This document shows positions 1 through 9,064 of a stretch of 64,000 nt of DNA, one piece after another; within the stretch, counting starts at the first letter, position 1, and every line of letters begins with the position of its first letter. Under the pieces are notes generated by a model. That model saw only the letters and a program-made list of their open reading frames with translations. It did not search any database and was not told the DNA's origin. The position numbers were made by a program, and so were the translations under genes. Source of the DNA: Nostoc sp. TH1S01 (lineage in GTDB: Bacteria; Cyanobacteriota; Cyanobacteriia; Cyanobacteriales; Nostocaceae); assembly GCA_018993265.1 (NCBI GenBank), contig JAGKSW010000035.1:51060-115059 (forward strand). Direction: 5' to 3'.

Positions 1-226
1 GTCGCGCCATTACCACTTGACTATCTAATACATCTCCATGTTCGATAGAAGCAAGTCCATCTGCTAGTTTTTGCTGAGTTTCTTCTTCCCATTCCTGATA
101 ACCCTTTTCCCATTCTTCCAGTAGTTTCAAGGCTTTAATAATCACATCTTCAGCATTTTCATATCTACCTGTAGCAATTCTGTTTTGGATAAATTGCTCA
201 TATTCTGCTTTGAGTTGGATATTCAT
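1..226 (-). CDS. ParD-like type II antitoxin, N-terminal part (runs off the window)
   Basis: An open frame starts at an ATG (complement of 224-226) and stays open to the window edge, giving 75 residues beginning MNIQLKAEYEQFIQNRI. The pattern of a short strand, a helix with E-x-F-I, then GRYENAEDVIIKALKLLEE is typical of the ribbon-helix-helix ParD/CC2985 antitoxin family, which binds the operon promoter and neutralises a ParE-type toxin. The C-terminal toxin-binding part is rich in E, W and Q. The toxin would be expected downstream, outside the window. Family assignment is by motif only. Confidence 0.7.
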   Translation of the reverse strand, partial: MNIQLKAEYEQFIQNRIATGRYENAEDVIIKALKLLEEWEKGYQEWEEETQQKLADGLASIEHGDVLDSQVVMAR

Positions 227-424
227 AATTTTTAGCAGTTAATTTAGAGTGCTATCTAGCCACATTCTAGCCAAACTACTATTTTAGAATGTGCGATCGC
301 ACATTATTTACCTCTTTTACCTAGATCCAACGAATGGCAATCGGGGATCTAAGCCTTGACGCGATAATATACTAAATATGCGATCGCTCTCATAATTTTT
401 CACTGATGCAGGAGAGATAGGCTG

Positions 425-688
425 ATGAATTATTCTGAATGGAGAGTGAAGGTTTTAGAAGAAGTTCAGCAAATTCCAGATGCTGAGTTAGCACAACTAT
501 ATGAATTAATTCATGGTTTCCGACTTAGTTCAGAAACCAAAACTAACAATGCTGCTGCAATTATGAAGTTTGCAGGTTGTTGGAACGATTTACCAGATCA
601 AGTATATGGTGAATTTTTAGACGAGATGGCTATCCGTCGTCAGCAAGCATTTTCTCAAAGAACAAATCGTGAAACCAGCATTGATTGA
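425..688 (+). CDS. Antitoxin of a VapBC-like pair
   Basis: This 87-residue protein has a GGAGAGATAG ribosome-binding region just before the ATG. It has an N-terminal helical segment (residues 1-35), a central AAAIMKFAGCWNDLP motif (about 44-58) and a charged RRQQAF tail (about 71-76). The I-x-x-FAGxW motif is common in small cyanobacterial antitoxins that precede PIN toxins. Its last 20 bases overlap the start of the PIN-domain gene, the usual arrangement for translational coupling in a toxin-antitoxin operon. The DNA-binding fold cannot be assigned by eye, so the role rests largely on the overlap and partner. Confidence 0.65.
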   Translation: MNYSEWRVKVLEEVQQIPDAELAQLYELIHGFRLSSETKTNNAAAIMKFAGCWNDLPDQVYGEFLDEMAIRRQQAFSQRTNRETSID

Positions 689-1070
689 TACTGATATCTT
701 GTCATTGTTTTTCAGGGGTAATGCTAATGTTGTTGCTCAGTTTCAAGCTTATCTGAGCATTTATCCTCAAATCAACATCAGCATAATAACGTACTATGAA
801 ATTCTGAGTGGTTTAAAACATCGTGATGCTCAAAAGCAACTTGCGGTGTTTTTGGAATTTTCTGCCCAAAATGTTGTCTTACCTCTTACAGAAAAGTCTG
901 TTACTATATCAGCAGAAATATATGCAGACTTGCGCCTCCAAGGGATTCCCGTTGATGATATTGACTTACTGATTGCGGGAGTTGCGATCGCTAATAATCT
1001 AATTTTAGTCACTCACAATCAGCGTCATTTCGGTAGAATTCAAACCCTGGAGTTGCAAGATTGGAATTAA
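669..1070 (+). CDS. vapC: VapC-family PIN-domain ribonuclease toxin
   Basis: This 133-residue protein has the PIN-domain order of acidic residues. An N-terminal LIDTDIL strand carries the first Asp residues, ITYYEILSGL carries the conserved Glu (about residue 44), and a later GIPVDDIDLLIAGVAI block carries the paired Asp residues (about 94-97). The closing ILVTHNQRHFGRI stretch is the usual PIN C-terminus. PIN toxins are metal-dependent RNases that cleave tRNA or rRNA and are held inactive by the co-transcribed antitoxin. All expected acidic residues are visible, so the toxin looks intact. A HIP1 site lies at 984-991 near its 3' end and is the apparent breakpoint of a deleted second copy at 1169-1259. 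Confidence 0.85.
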   Translation: MKPALIDTDILSLFFRGNANVVAQFQAYLSIYPQINISIITYYEILSGLKHRDAQKQLAVFLEFSAQNVVLPLTEKSVTISAEIYADLRLQGIPVDDIDLLIAGVAIANNLILVTHNQRHFGRIQTLELQDWN

Positions 1071-1084
1071 TCTTGTTAAGCAAT

Positions 1085-1130
1085 CTCCTGTAGGTTGGGT
1101 GAAACGAAACCAAACCCAACAAATGATATC
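1085..1130. repeat. Partial copy (one end) of the 163-bp repeat
   Basis: CTCCTGTAGGTTGGGTG followed after a short spacer by AACCCAACAAATGATA matches, in reverse orientation, the right end of the repeats at 9624-9786 and 12814-12975. Only this end is present. Confidence 0.6.
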
Positions 1131-1168
1131 AGAAAAGCACCAGGCGAATTCCATTCACCAAGGCTACC

Positions 1169-1259
1169 ATTTTAGGAGGTGCGATCGCACTAAGCCTTGA
1201 CGCGATAATATACTAAATGTGCGATCGCTAATAATCTAGTTTTAGTCACTCACAATCAG
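1169..1259 (+). pseudogene. Relic of a duplicated vapBC cassette, deleted at HIP1 sites
   Basis: Bases 1192-1229 repeat 351-388, the leader of the intact vapBC pair, with one mismatch. From the shared GCGATCGCT the sequence continues at 1230-1259 as a copy of the 3' part of vapC (992-1021), again with one mismatch. The antitoxin and most of the toxin are missing between these two joined parts. Upstream, 1169-1190 resembles 280-304 and joins the leader at a second GCGATCGCAC, which suggests a further deletion. Nothing here encodes protein. Confidence 0.75.
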
Positions 1260-1300
1260 GAAACCCAACACCAAAAATTTTATCTGGCGGTAAAGCAAGA

Positions 1301-1933
1301 ATGACACAGGTAACAGCAATCACGGAAGCAATTACCAGTTTGACAGAAGCAGAAACCCGCTTTGGTTTAGTTCGCGTTGAGTCAGAGGAATTTTTTCCAG
1401 AGTGGAATAGTGAATTACCCCAAATTCCTGAAACAGAAAAAGCTTCCCTGGATGTACTGCGTCGCAGATATCTCTACCACCGTGGTGAAGGTGATTTGTT
1501 AGAAGGAACAGTTATGTTGCTAGTGGTATCCCCATTGCTGGCGCTGTCTGGATTTTATGACCCTCCTTTCAGAATTAAAGCAGAATCATCTGTAGATTTA
1601 ATATTGAATGATGGGGAAGAAGTACTGCGTGGCAGGATTGATGTTTTGGTACTCCAAAATCAGTTGTGGATAATGGTGGTAGAATCCAAAAAAACCACAC
1701 TTTCGATTTGGTCGGCTGTTCCCCAATCCTTAGCTTATCTTATGGCTAATCCTCACATTGATAAACCTGTGTTTGGGATGGTGACAAATGGGGATGATGT
1801 TTTGTTTATCAAAGTCAAGCGAGAAGCAGGTACACCACAATACGATTTATCACGGGTGTTTGCTTTGTTTACATCTGCTACGGAACTGTATAATATTTGG
1901 CAAATTCTCAAGGGTATTGGTCAAGTAATTTGA
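1301..1933 (+). CDS. PD-(D/E)XK-type nuclease-like protein (often annotated as restriction endonuclease subunit R)
   Basis: This 210-residue protein has a nuclease-like core RGRIDVLVLQNQLWIMVVES, in which Asp114, Glu128 and Lys130 match the D-x(n)-E-x-K pattern of PD-(D/E)XK enzymes. The following strands and helices (QSLAYLMANP, VFGMVTNGDDVLFIKV) resemble the type I HsdR nuclease domain. It lacks helicase motifs and has no methylase or specificity gene beside it, so it is a stand-alone protein of unknown role. A defence or DNA-repair function is a guess. It starts at an ATG 42 bases after the vapBC relic. Confidence 0.6.
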   Translation: MTQVTAITEAITSLTEAETRFGLVRVESEEFFPEWNSELPQIPETEKASLDVLRRRYLYHRGEGDLLEGTVMLLVVSPLLALSGFYDPPFRIKAESSVDLILNDGEEVLRGRIDVLVLQNQLWIMVVESKKTTLSIWSAVPQSLAYLMANPHIDKPVFGMVTNGDDVLFIKVKREAGTPQYDLSRVFALFTSATELYNIWQILKGIGQVI

Positions 1934-2016
1934 TTAACCTTGCAAAATTTGAGCCACAGTCAATTTTAAGTCAGGAAATACTGGTGATGCGATCGCATTA
2001 CTCCCTACATACACAT

Positions 2017-2595
2017 TTAAAGTACAATTTCTTCACCTTTCTCTGTAAAGCGCACGTCTTTAATTTTCCATTGAGAATTACTCATCAAAGTTTTGCGGAG
2101 ACTCCCAAATAAAGCAAACTGCTCACAGCTAGAAAGAGAAGCTATTTGGCGTTTAGACTGAGGAGATAAGCGCAAATCAACTGTAGCCACACCATTTCGC
2201 ACATTCACTCGATAACCAGACACACTAAAGTCGGCGGTGTCTCTGTCATCGATGATTTTACCAACTGCACTAGTTACAGGTTCAGCGGCTGGTACTTCCA
2301 CCTTTTGCGGAATCAGTTCTTGACATTGAGTATCGCTGGTATAGAGGGTTACATTGACAGTTTTACTTGTTTCTGTTTTGGGTGCTGCGTCTAATGGCTC
2401 AATTTTTGTATTTTTAGCTCTCAGTTGAGCCATACTAGGGCTTTGGCTAGGATTTGGACTAGGATTTGTGGTAGCGGTGGGTGTTGGGGCTTCAGCGTCA
2501 ATTTTGCTGGATGTTGGTGTAGGATTAGAACTACAACTGCCCAGACTGGCTGCGATCGCTACAACAATTAATGGGATTAAATATTTTTGACTCAT
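2017..2595 (-). CDS. GerMN-domain lipoprotein
   Basis: This 192-residue protein begins with a lipoprotein signal peptide: a hydrophobic stretch (about 5-18) then LGSCSS, with the lipobox Cys near residue 21. A Ser/Thr/Pro-rich linker (about 23-60) leads to a GerMN-like domain (about 80-190). That domain includes VNVTLYTSDTQCQELIP, a VTSAVGKIID segment and a GVATVDLRLS strand. GerMN domains occur in spore-germination and secreted proteins of bacteria and are common in cyanobacteria, where their function is unknown. It is probably anchored to the membrane facing the periplasm. Confidence 0.8.
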   Translation of the reverse strand: MSQKYLIPLIVVAIAASLGSCSSNPTPTSSKIDAEAPTPTATTNPSPNPSQSPSMAQLRAKNTKIEPLDAAPKTETSKTVNVTLYTSDTQCQELIPQKVEVPAAEPVTSAVGKIIDDRDTADFSVSGYRVNVRNGVATVDLRLSPQSKRQIASLSSCEQFALFGSLRKTLMSNSQWKIKDVRFTEKGEEIVL

Positions 2596-2752
2596 AGTTG
2601 TACTGCCATACTTTATCTATTAACTTCAGTGTCCTTGGTATCAATTCCGTATAAAATTACTAATCTTGAATCAGCTAATTGCTACTGCTTTACTTCTCGA
2701 CTGTGATTAGCTATCTTCAAAACCACTACTAGTCCAATTAACTTAAATCATC

Positions 2753-4222
2753 ATGCCCAGTAATGCAACCAGCACCTACGACCCCCGTAAAGCTGAATGG
2801 GATGGTATAACAATTGACCAATGGGAACCATCTAAATGGAAGCAGTGGAAAGCAAAACACCCTGCATCAGATGAATTTGCCAAAATAGAACGGGAATATT
2901 TAAGAATTAAATATGCCATTCAGCAAGCTAATTCTGCATTAAGCTTAGAAAAAGTCAAAGTCAAACTTAAATTAACCAGTCATAAAACTATAGGTTTGCA
3001 GGGGACATTTCCTTGTCGTCCGGGTGATATTGGTAAACAAGGTAGTCCTAATAAACAATATACAATTTCTTGTGGATTTGCTGCTAATGATACTGGATTG
3101 AAAATGGCAGTTTTAAAAGCGCGAGAATTAGACTTATTATTAATCACTAAACAATTTCAATGGACTCCTGAATTACTAGGTAAACAAGCCCAAAAAATTG
3201 AACTGCCAGATCCAGAAAAATCTACCAAACTCATCAGTGAATTAATTCAAGAATATGAACGCCAATTTTGGCGAACTCACGAAAAAAATCGGCAAGGAAT
3301 CCGCACCTGGGAAACTCATTATCTGCGCCATCTCAAAAAATTACCCCAAGATTTTCCCCTGTCCGCTCAAGCATTAGAACTGGCGTTAGAAAAAACTAAA
3401 CCTAATACTTCATCTCGCTTTTTCTTGGTTTGGCAATTGAAAAAGTTTTGCGAATTTTGCGGAATTACTAATTTTACTACGATTTACAGTTACGCCACCC
3501 CTAAACCCCATCCCACACTGCGGAAAGTGCCTACTGACGACGAGATTATTCAAGGGTTTAGAAAAATCGGCAGTCCATTATCAATATATGCTAGTAAAGA
3601 AAATTTGACGGAACCAGAACAATGGCAATGGGCTTATGGAATGTTAGCTACTTATGGTTTAAGACCACATGAATTATTTGCTGTTGATATCGATGCTTTT
3701 ATCGATGCAGCCAACACTTTTCATTTAGTAAATTTAAATCCTCACCTGACCGAAGGGACGAAAACTGGTGAACGCAGTTGTGGAATTCCACCACTATACC
3801 CTCATTGGGTAGAATTATTCGATTTAAAAAATATTAAATTGCCTTATCATACAGGTACTTTGAGTAATAAAACTGCAAAACTACAAATTAAATTTAGAAA
3901 TGCCGACATAGGATTTAAACCTTATGATTTGCGTCATGCCTATGCAATTCGTGGTCATCGTTTAAGAGTGCCAATCAAAACAATGGGTGATTACATGGGG
4001 CATACAGTACAGGAGCATACTAAAACTTATCAACGATGGATGAATGAGGATGCGAATTTAGCTATTTATCAAGAAGTTGTTATTCATAGACAAGGTACAA
4101 CTAAAGAAGCTTTACAAGAAAGAATTAAAGAATTAGAAGCAGAAAACACAGCTTTAAAAGCTGAAAACTCTACTCTCAAAGGTTTATTGATTAAGCATCA
4201 ATTAGGTGAATTGCTGAATTAG
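2753..4222 (+). CDS. Orphan tyrosine recombinase/integrase
   Basis: This 489-residue protein resembles site-specific tyrosine recombinases. It has an N-terminal arm and core-binding region (to about 260). The catalytic half carries the first Arg in TYGLRPHELF (about 303), then YDLRHAYAIRGH with the second Arg, a MGHT motif, and the nucleophile Tyr in HTKTYQRW (about 430). The usual HxxR motif reads YxxR here, a change tolerated in some families. The C-terminus (about 450-480) is a leucine-zipper-like coiled coil built on LEAEN and LKAEN repeats. No attachment repeats or phage genes are visible nearby, so it may be a resident recombinase rather than a mobile-element integrase. Confidence 0.75.
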   Translation: MPSNATSTYDPRKAEWDGITIDQWEPSKWKQWKAKHPASDEFAKIEREYLRIKYAIQQANSALSLEKVKVKLKLTSHKTIGLQGTFPCRPGDIGKQGSPNKQYTISCGFAANDTGLKMAVLKARELDLLLITKQFQWTPELLGKQAQKIELPDPEKSTKLISELIQEYERQFWRTHEKNRQGIRTWETHYLRHLKKLPQDFPLSAQALELALEKTKPNTSSRFFLVWQLKKFCEFCGITNFTTIYSYATPKPHPTLRKVPTDDEIIQGFRKIGSPLSIYASKENLTEPEQWQWAYGMLATYGLRPHELFAVDIDAFIDAANTFHLVNLNPHLTEGTKTGERSCGIPPLYPHWVELFDLKNIKLPYHTGTLSNKTAKLQIKFRNADIGFKPYDLRHAYAIRGHRLRVPIKTMGDYMGHTVQEHTKTYQRWMNEDANLAIYQEVVIHRQGTTKEALQERIKELEAENTALKAENSTLKGLLIKHQLGELLN

Positions 4223-4374
4223 GGAATGGGATTTATCAAAACAGAATTCAGAAATTAAAAAACTTAGATACTTGACTTCTGATACAATTTGAAAATTTTG
4301 TTCTTGTTTGCCTGATATTGGGAAAAATATAACTTAAGTTCATTTCAGTTCCCCAATAGGCAAGTAAAAATACT

Positions 4375-7362
4375 ATGGCTGGTAATCTGATTACTGTAGA
4401 TAAAAATACTTACGATTCCCTGCAAAAAGAACTAACAAAGTTGCGTCAGGTAGTTGTTCAGTATCAGCATACCCAGTCATCCAGTAACTTACAGGCAGAA
4501 ATAGAATTAGAAGCAAAAGTCGAGGAACGTACCGCAACTTTACGCCAGAGCGAAGCCAGATTCCAAAAGCTGGCAGATAACATACCAGGGATGCTGTATG
4601 AATTTCGGCTGGATACTGACGGTGCTATGTCTTTTCCTTTTGTGTCTTCGGGATGTCAAGAAATTTTAGAGTTAGCGCCAGAACAAGTCAGAGAAGATGC
4701 ACTGTTAGGATTTGCTAATGTCCACCCTGATGATTTGCCTGGGTTACAAGCTGCAATTATGCACTCTGCCCAAACTCTGCAAAAGTTTGAACATAAATGG
4801 CGGGTTGGAAGTTCATCGGGGCGAGACAGATGGGTTCGCGGTATCTCTCGGCCAGAACAGCAAGTAGACGGAGCTATTGTTTGGTATGGTTACTTGACTG
4901 ATATTAGCCAACAACAACAAATTGAACAACAATTAAAAGAGCAAGCACAATTTTTACAAAGCATCTGGGAAGGTGTAGATTACGGTATTTTTGTCCTAGA
5001 GGTTTTAGAGGATGGGGCAGAGTTCCGTTACGTAAAATTTAATCCTGCGATGCTGAGAACAGCTGCTGTACCGCTGGATAATTTTGTGGGCAGAACAGTG
5101 TCAGAAGCCCTACCTGCTGATATGGCACATCTTTATAGTCAATACTACAGAAAATGTGTGCAGTCAGGTAAAAGCCTATTTTTTGAGGAATCTTTTTTAG
5201 CTAATGAGCAAGAAACTTGGTGGTTAATGAATGTCACACCTTTGTTTGACAGTTCCTCTAAGATTTACCAGCTAGTTATCTCTGCAACGGACATCACAGA
5301 ACGTAAGCAAGCTGAAAAAGAACGTTTATTGTTTGTTTCCCTAATTGAAAATAGTAGTGATTTTATTGGTTGTGCTGACTTAGAAGGAAAACCTGTTTTC
5401 TTAAATGAAGCTGGCAGAAAGCTGCTGGGATTAGAAAATCAAGAATTTAGTGAAGATTTCACAATTGAGCAATGCTTTGCGCCAGAAGACAGAGAATATG
5501 TATCTCAGCATATTATTCCTGCGGTGATCAGAGATGGAGTCTGGCAAGGTGAATATCGTTTCCGACACTTTCAAACCGAAGAACTAATACCTGTTGATTA
5601 CAATCTTTTTTTGATGAAAGACTCTGAGACTGGTGAACCTTTGTATTTATCAACTATTACACGTGATATCCGCGATCGCAAAACAGCAGAAGCTCAACTA
5701 CAAGAACAAGAGCAATTTTTACGCACTATTTATGATGGCTTTCCACAATTCATCTTTGTAGTCGATGTTTTAGAAAATAGGGAATTTCGTTTTGCTGGTT
5801 GTAACTCAGCAGTAGAAAAAATGGTTGGGATTAATCATACAAGAATTGTTGGTAAAACTCCTGAAGAATTGCATGGTGCGGTTGAAGGTGCAGCCGTTAC
5901 TCAGCGTTATCAAAGTTGTGTGGATGCTGGCAATAGTATTAATTATGAAGAATGTTTAACTTTTAATGATGAAGAAACTTGGTGGTTAACTACTCTTAAC
6001 CCTCTAAAAAATCGTGAGGGTAAAATTTATCGCATTGTTGGCTCAACGTTAAATATTACCGCTCGTAAAAAGGCGGAAGCAGAACTGCAAGCCAGTCAGC
6101 ACTTTATTCAACGTATTGCTAATTCTTCTCCTAATTTACTTTACATTTTCGATTTAGAAGAACAGTGCAATGTGTATGCGAATCAAGAAATTGCTACCGT
6201 TCTTGGTTATTCTATCGAAATTGTTCAGCAAATGGGAGCAAATCTAATTCCAAATATTATGCATCCAGATGATATTGCAACAATCAGAAAAACTCACGAA
6301 AAAATCCTGACTGCCAATGATGGAGATATTTTTGAATTTGAATTTCGAGTCAAGCAAATCAATGGAGAATGGCGTTGGTTATACAGTCGGGAAACACCTT
6401 TTAATCGTAATGCAGACGGTAAAGTTAAACAAATCTTAGGTGTCTCAACTGATATTACTGAACGCAAACAAGCAGTAATGCAATTACAACAACAAGCCGA
6501 GAATTTAGAAAATACGTTGTTAGAACTCCAACGTACTCAATCGCAACTCATTCATAGTGAGAAAATGTCTTCATTGGGTAATATGGTTGCCGGTGTAGCC
6601 CATGAAATTAATAATCCAGTTAATTTTATTCATGGTAATCTTATCCCTGCTAGCGAATATACCCAAGATTTATTACGGCTGGTAGAACTCTATCAACAAC
6701 ATTTTCCTGAACCTCCAGAAGAAATTCAAGCAGAAATAGCAGATATTGACTTAGAATTCCTAAAAACAGATTTAGTAAAACTGCTTCAGTCTATGCAAGT
6801 GGGAACTCAACGTATCCGTGAGATTGTCTTATCTTTGCGTAATTTCTCACGTCTGGATGAAGCCGAATTTAAGCAAGTAGATATTCACGAAGGTATAGAA
6901 AGTACTTTGATGATTCTACACAACCGTCTCAAATGTAAGCCAGATCATCCAGAAATCGAGGTCATTAAAGAATATGGCAAATTACCTCTAATTGAGTGTT
7001 ATCCTGGTCAACTCAATCAGGTATTCATGAATATTTTGAGTAATGCTATTGATGCTTTAGAAGAGACTTTTATCGGTGAACATGGAAAAATTTTTATCCA
7101 CACAGAAGTGGTGAATAGTAACCGAATAGCCATCCGGATCTCAGATAATGGCATGGGAATTAATCAATCTGTACTTTCTAAACTTTTTGACCCTTTCTTT
7201 ACTACTAAAGATGTCGGTAAAGGTACAGGATTAGGGTTATCAATTAGTTATCAAATTATAGTAGATAGACATGGTGGCAACTTATATTGCAATTCAGAAC
7301 CTAAAAAAGGAGCAGAGTTTGTCATTGAAATTCCGATTACTCAACCGGAAAGTCGCAAATAA
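4375..7362 (+). CDS. Multi-PAS sensor histidine kinase
   Basis: This 995-residue protein lacks obvious membrane segments and so is probably cytosolic. After a coiled coil (about 10-55) come five PAS/PAC modules, at about 60-180, 190-312, 318-438, 443-563 and 570-693. Most end in a DIT/NIT-ER-K PAC signature. A second coiled coil leads to the H-box SSLGNMVAGVAHEINNP with the phospho-acceptor His743. The ATPase domain has the N-box (ILSNAIDAL), G1 (DNGMGI), F-box (FDPFFTTK) and G2 (GTGLGLSIS). This is an NtrB/class-4 type kinase that would phosphorylate an unlinked response regulator. PAS2 and PAS4 are alike and suggest internal duplication. The signal is unknown. Confidence 0.9.
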   Translation: MAGNLITVDKNTYDSLQKELTKLRQVVVQYQHTQSSSNLQAEIELEAKVEERTATLRQSEARFQKLADNIPGMLYEFRLDTDGAMSFPFVSSGCQEILELAPEQVREDALLGFANVHPDDLPGLQAAIMHSAQTLQKFEHKWRVGSSSGRDRWVRGISRPEQQVDGAIVWYGYLTDISQQQQIEQQLKEQAQFLQSIWEGVDYGIFVLEVLEDGAEFRYVKFNPAMLRTAAVPLDNFVGRTVSEALPADMAHLYSQYYRKCVQSGKSLFFEESFLANEQETWWLMNVTPLFDSSSKIYQLVISATDITERKQAEKERLLFVSLIENSSDFIGCADLEGKPVFLNEAGRKLLGLENQEFSEDFTIEQCFAPEDREYVSQHIIPAVIRDGVWQGEYRFRHFQTEELIPVDYNLFLMKDSETGEPLYLSTITRDIRDRKTAEAQLQEQEQFLRTIYDGFPQFIFVVDVLENREFRFAGCNSAVEKMVGINHTRIVGKTPEELHGAVEGAAVTQRYQSCVDAGNSINYEECLTFNDEETWWLTTLNPLKNREGKIYRIVGSTLNITARKKAEAELQASQHFIQRIANSSPNLLYIFDLEEQCNVYANQEIATVLGYSIEIVQQMGANLIPNIMHPDDIATIRKTHEKILTANDGDIFEFEFRVKQINGEWRWLYSRETPFNRNADGKVKQILGVSTDITERKQAVMQLQQQAENLENTLLELQRTQSQLIHSEKMSSLGNMVAGVAHEINNPVNFIHGNLIPASEYTQDLLRLVELYQQHFPEPPEEIQAEIADIDLEFLKTDLVKLLQSMQVGTQRIREIVLSLRNFSRLDEAEFKQVDIHEGIESTLMILHNRLKCKPDHPEIEVIKEYGKLPLIECYPGQLNQVFMNILSNAIDALEETFIGEHGKIFIHTEVVNSNRIAIRISDNGMGINQSVLSKLFDPFFTTKDVGKGTGLGLSISYQIIVDRHGGNLYCNSEPKKGAEFVIEIPITQPESRK

Positions 7363-7366
7363 TCAA

Positions 7367-7945
7367 TTAATTCCAAACTATTGCTAAATCTAAGATAAAT
7401 CCTGGTAATATATCTTCTCCGGATAACTGTGTAGGCGAATCTAAAATTTCTACTGGTTTACCTTTACGATAAATTTCAACTTGCTTGGCTGGAGGATTAA
7501 TTAACCAACCAAGTTGAACTTGATTATCCATATACTCTTGCATTTTGGCTTGGGTTTCTGCCAACTCATCACTAGGCGACATCAACTCTAATACAAAATC
7601 TGGTGCAATAGGGGGAAATTTTGCTTTTTCCTGGGGAGTAAGTGCATCCCATCTATCTTGTTTTATCCAAGCAACGTCAGGTGAACGATTTGCACCGTTG
7701 GGAAGCTTAAAACAGGTGGAAGAATCAAAACATACACCTAATTTTGTTTGACGATTCCATATACCAAATTCCACTGCAATTTCAAAATTGCTTTTTCCCG
7801 TTTCTCCTCCTGTGGGTGGCATAACAATTAATTCTCCTTTAGTATTGCGCTCAAATTTGACATCAGGGTTTTCTCGACACAGTTGATAGAACTGTTCGTC
7901 AGTGAGTTTAACAATGGCGTTGAGGTTGAATGTAATAGCTGTCAT
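7367..7945 (-). CDS. Uma2-family (DUF820) putative endonuclease
   Basis: This 192-residue protein has the Uma2/DUF820 pattern: an N-terminal LTDEQFYQLCRENPDVKFE segment, GELIVMPPTGGETG, then RSPDVAWI and PPDFVLEL-type strands (APDFVLELMSPSD) with the acidic residues of a PD-(D/E)XK fold. The WLINPPAKQVEIYR strand is also typical. The family is massively expanded in cyanobacteria and is predicted to be nuclease-like, but its biological role is not established. It converges on the PAS kinase (4-bp gap) and is divergent from a second Uma2 gene. Confidence 0.85.
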   Translation of the reverse strand: MTAITFNLNAIVKLTDEQFYQLCRENPDVKFERNTKGELIVMPPTGGETGKSNFEIAVEFGIWNRQTKLGVCFDSSTCFKLPNGANRSPDVAWIKQDRWDALTPQEKAKFPPIAPDFVLELMSPSDELAETQAKMQEYMDNQVQLGWLINPPAKQVEIYRKGKPVEILDSPTQLSGEDILPGFILDLAIVWN

Positions 7946-7999
7946 TGCTATATGCTGGAGTTAGTACAGGTTAGGTTAACTGGAAAAGCGAGGAAAGTG

Positions 8000-8638
8000 A
8001 TGTTACTGGAACTCAACCAACTAATTGTACCTGCTGGTCATCAGTTGTTAATTAAAAATATATCTTGGTCAACTTATAAACATATTTTGGCAGAATTAGG
8101 CGAAAATCGCAGTTCTCGCATATCTTACAGTCAAGGGGTGTTGGAAATCATGGCTCCATTACCAGAACATGAAGTAGCTAAAGTTATGATTGGGGATTTT
8201 GTCAAAGCTCTTCTAGAAGAACTCGACATTGAATTTTGGAGTTTGGGTTCTACAACTTTTGACGAAGAAAAAATGGATGCTGGGATAGAACCTGATGATT
8301 GCTTCTATATTCAAAATGAAGCGGCTGTTAGAGGTAAGGACAGAATTGATTTAACAATTGATCCACCCCCAGATTTAGCTATTGAAATTGATATTACATC
8401 GCGGACTCGGTTTAATAATTATGAAGTGCTAGGAGTCCCGGAATTGTGGCGATGGAGAGGCAATAAATTAGAAATTAATATCTTGATTAATGGCAAATAT
8501 GTAACAACTAATAACAGTCTAGCCTTTCCTAATTTACCGATTAATCAAGTAATTCCTGAATATTTACAACGGAGTAAAACTGAAGGCAGAAATGCAACAA
8601 TGAAAGCTTTTCGTGCTTGGATAAGAGAACAATTATGA
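8000..8638 (+). CDS. Uma2-family (DUF820) putative endonuclease
   Basis: This protein has 212 residues when read from the ATG at 8000. It has the Uma2 features SRISYSQGVLEIMAPLPEHE, EPDDCFYI, PPPDLAIEIDIT and a late VPELWRW strand. The open frame continues upstream to 7883, but that part would be antisense to the divergent Uma2 gene and shows no family similarity. The start at 8000 is preceded by AGGAAAG and gives the normal family N-terminus. An ATG at 7952 is a weaker alternative. It ends in a helical RAWIREQL tail. Confidence 0.85.
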   Translation: MLLELNQLIVPAGHQLLIKNISWSTYKHILAELGENRSSRISYSQGVLEIMAPLPEHEVAKVMIGDFVKALLEELDIEFWSLGSTTFDEEKMDAGIEPDDCFYIQNEAAVRGKDRIDLTIDPPPDLAIEIDITSRTRFNNYEVLGVPELWRWRGNKLEINILINGKYVTTNNSLAFPNLPINQVIPEYLQRSKTEGRNATMKAFRAWIREQL

Positions 8639-8743
8639 TGGCGATCGCACTTATAAATTACTTGTTAAAACTGAGGACTTATTAACAATTATTTTTGCAT
8701 TTATAGTTGACATGTATAATTTTATACCTTAATATAAAAGCAT

Positions 8744-8791
8744 GATAAAGGCGATCGCACACATCTTGGCCGGAGGGCGATCGCCTTTATC
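8744..8791. repeat. HIP1-containing perfect inverted repeat (hairpin)
   Basis: GATAAAGGCGATCGC (8744-8758) and its exact reverse complement (8777-8791) are separated by 18 bases. The 15-bp arms each contain a HIP1 core. It sits between the Uma2 gene and the next small gene. There is no T-tract, so it may be a structural repeat rather than an intrinsic terminator. Confidence 0.7.
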
Positions 8792-8818
8792 TCAACCCAC
8801 TATCGGAGTCTAAATATA

Positions 8819-9058
8819 ATGATGGCACAATCAAAACTAGAACAGTACCTAAACGAAGATTCAAATACACCCACCAGCAATCCCTACAGAAAACCGATAA
8901 AGCATATCCTGATGGGTTCTGCTGATGTTGTTACTAGCACAATTCACCATTTGCAAGTGATTGGCTACGCCAGTGTGGGAGATTGGAGTCCACTGCTACC
9001 CACCGATAACGCAGATGAGGTGATGAGTATTTTAATTAGGCAAATCTTGATGCGATAA
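8819..9058 (+). CDS. Small conserved cyanobacterial protein of unknown function
   Basis: This 79-residue open frame may start at the ATG at 8819 or the second ATG at 8822. I do not recognise a named domain. A polar N-terminus (about 1-25) is followed by a compact region (about 27-79) reading HILMGSADVVTSTIHHLQVI and then WSPLLPTDNADEVMSILIR. That pattern is consistent with a small folded domain. The regular codon use and the terminator-like hairpin right after the stop support it being a real gene. Confidence 0.55.
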   Translation: MMAQSKLEQYLNEDSNTPTSNPYRKPIKHILMGSADVVTSTIHHLQVIGYASVGDWSPLLPTDNADEVMSILIRQILMR

Positions 9059-9064
9059 CCCAGT

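Noticed and set aside
1897..2112. 71-residue frame after the PD-(D/E)XK gene
   Set aside because: It overlaps the ends of two well-supported genes and has no pattern of its own.
7883..7999. N-terminal extension of the second Uma2 gene
   Set aside because: It is antisense to the divergent Uma2 gene and lacks family similarity; the ATG at 8000 has a ribosome-binding site.
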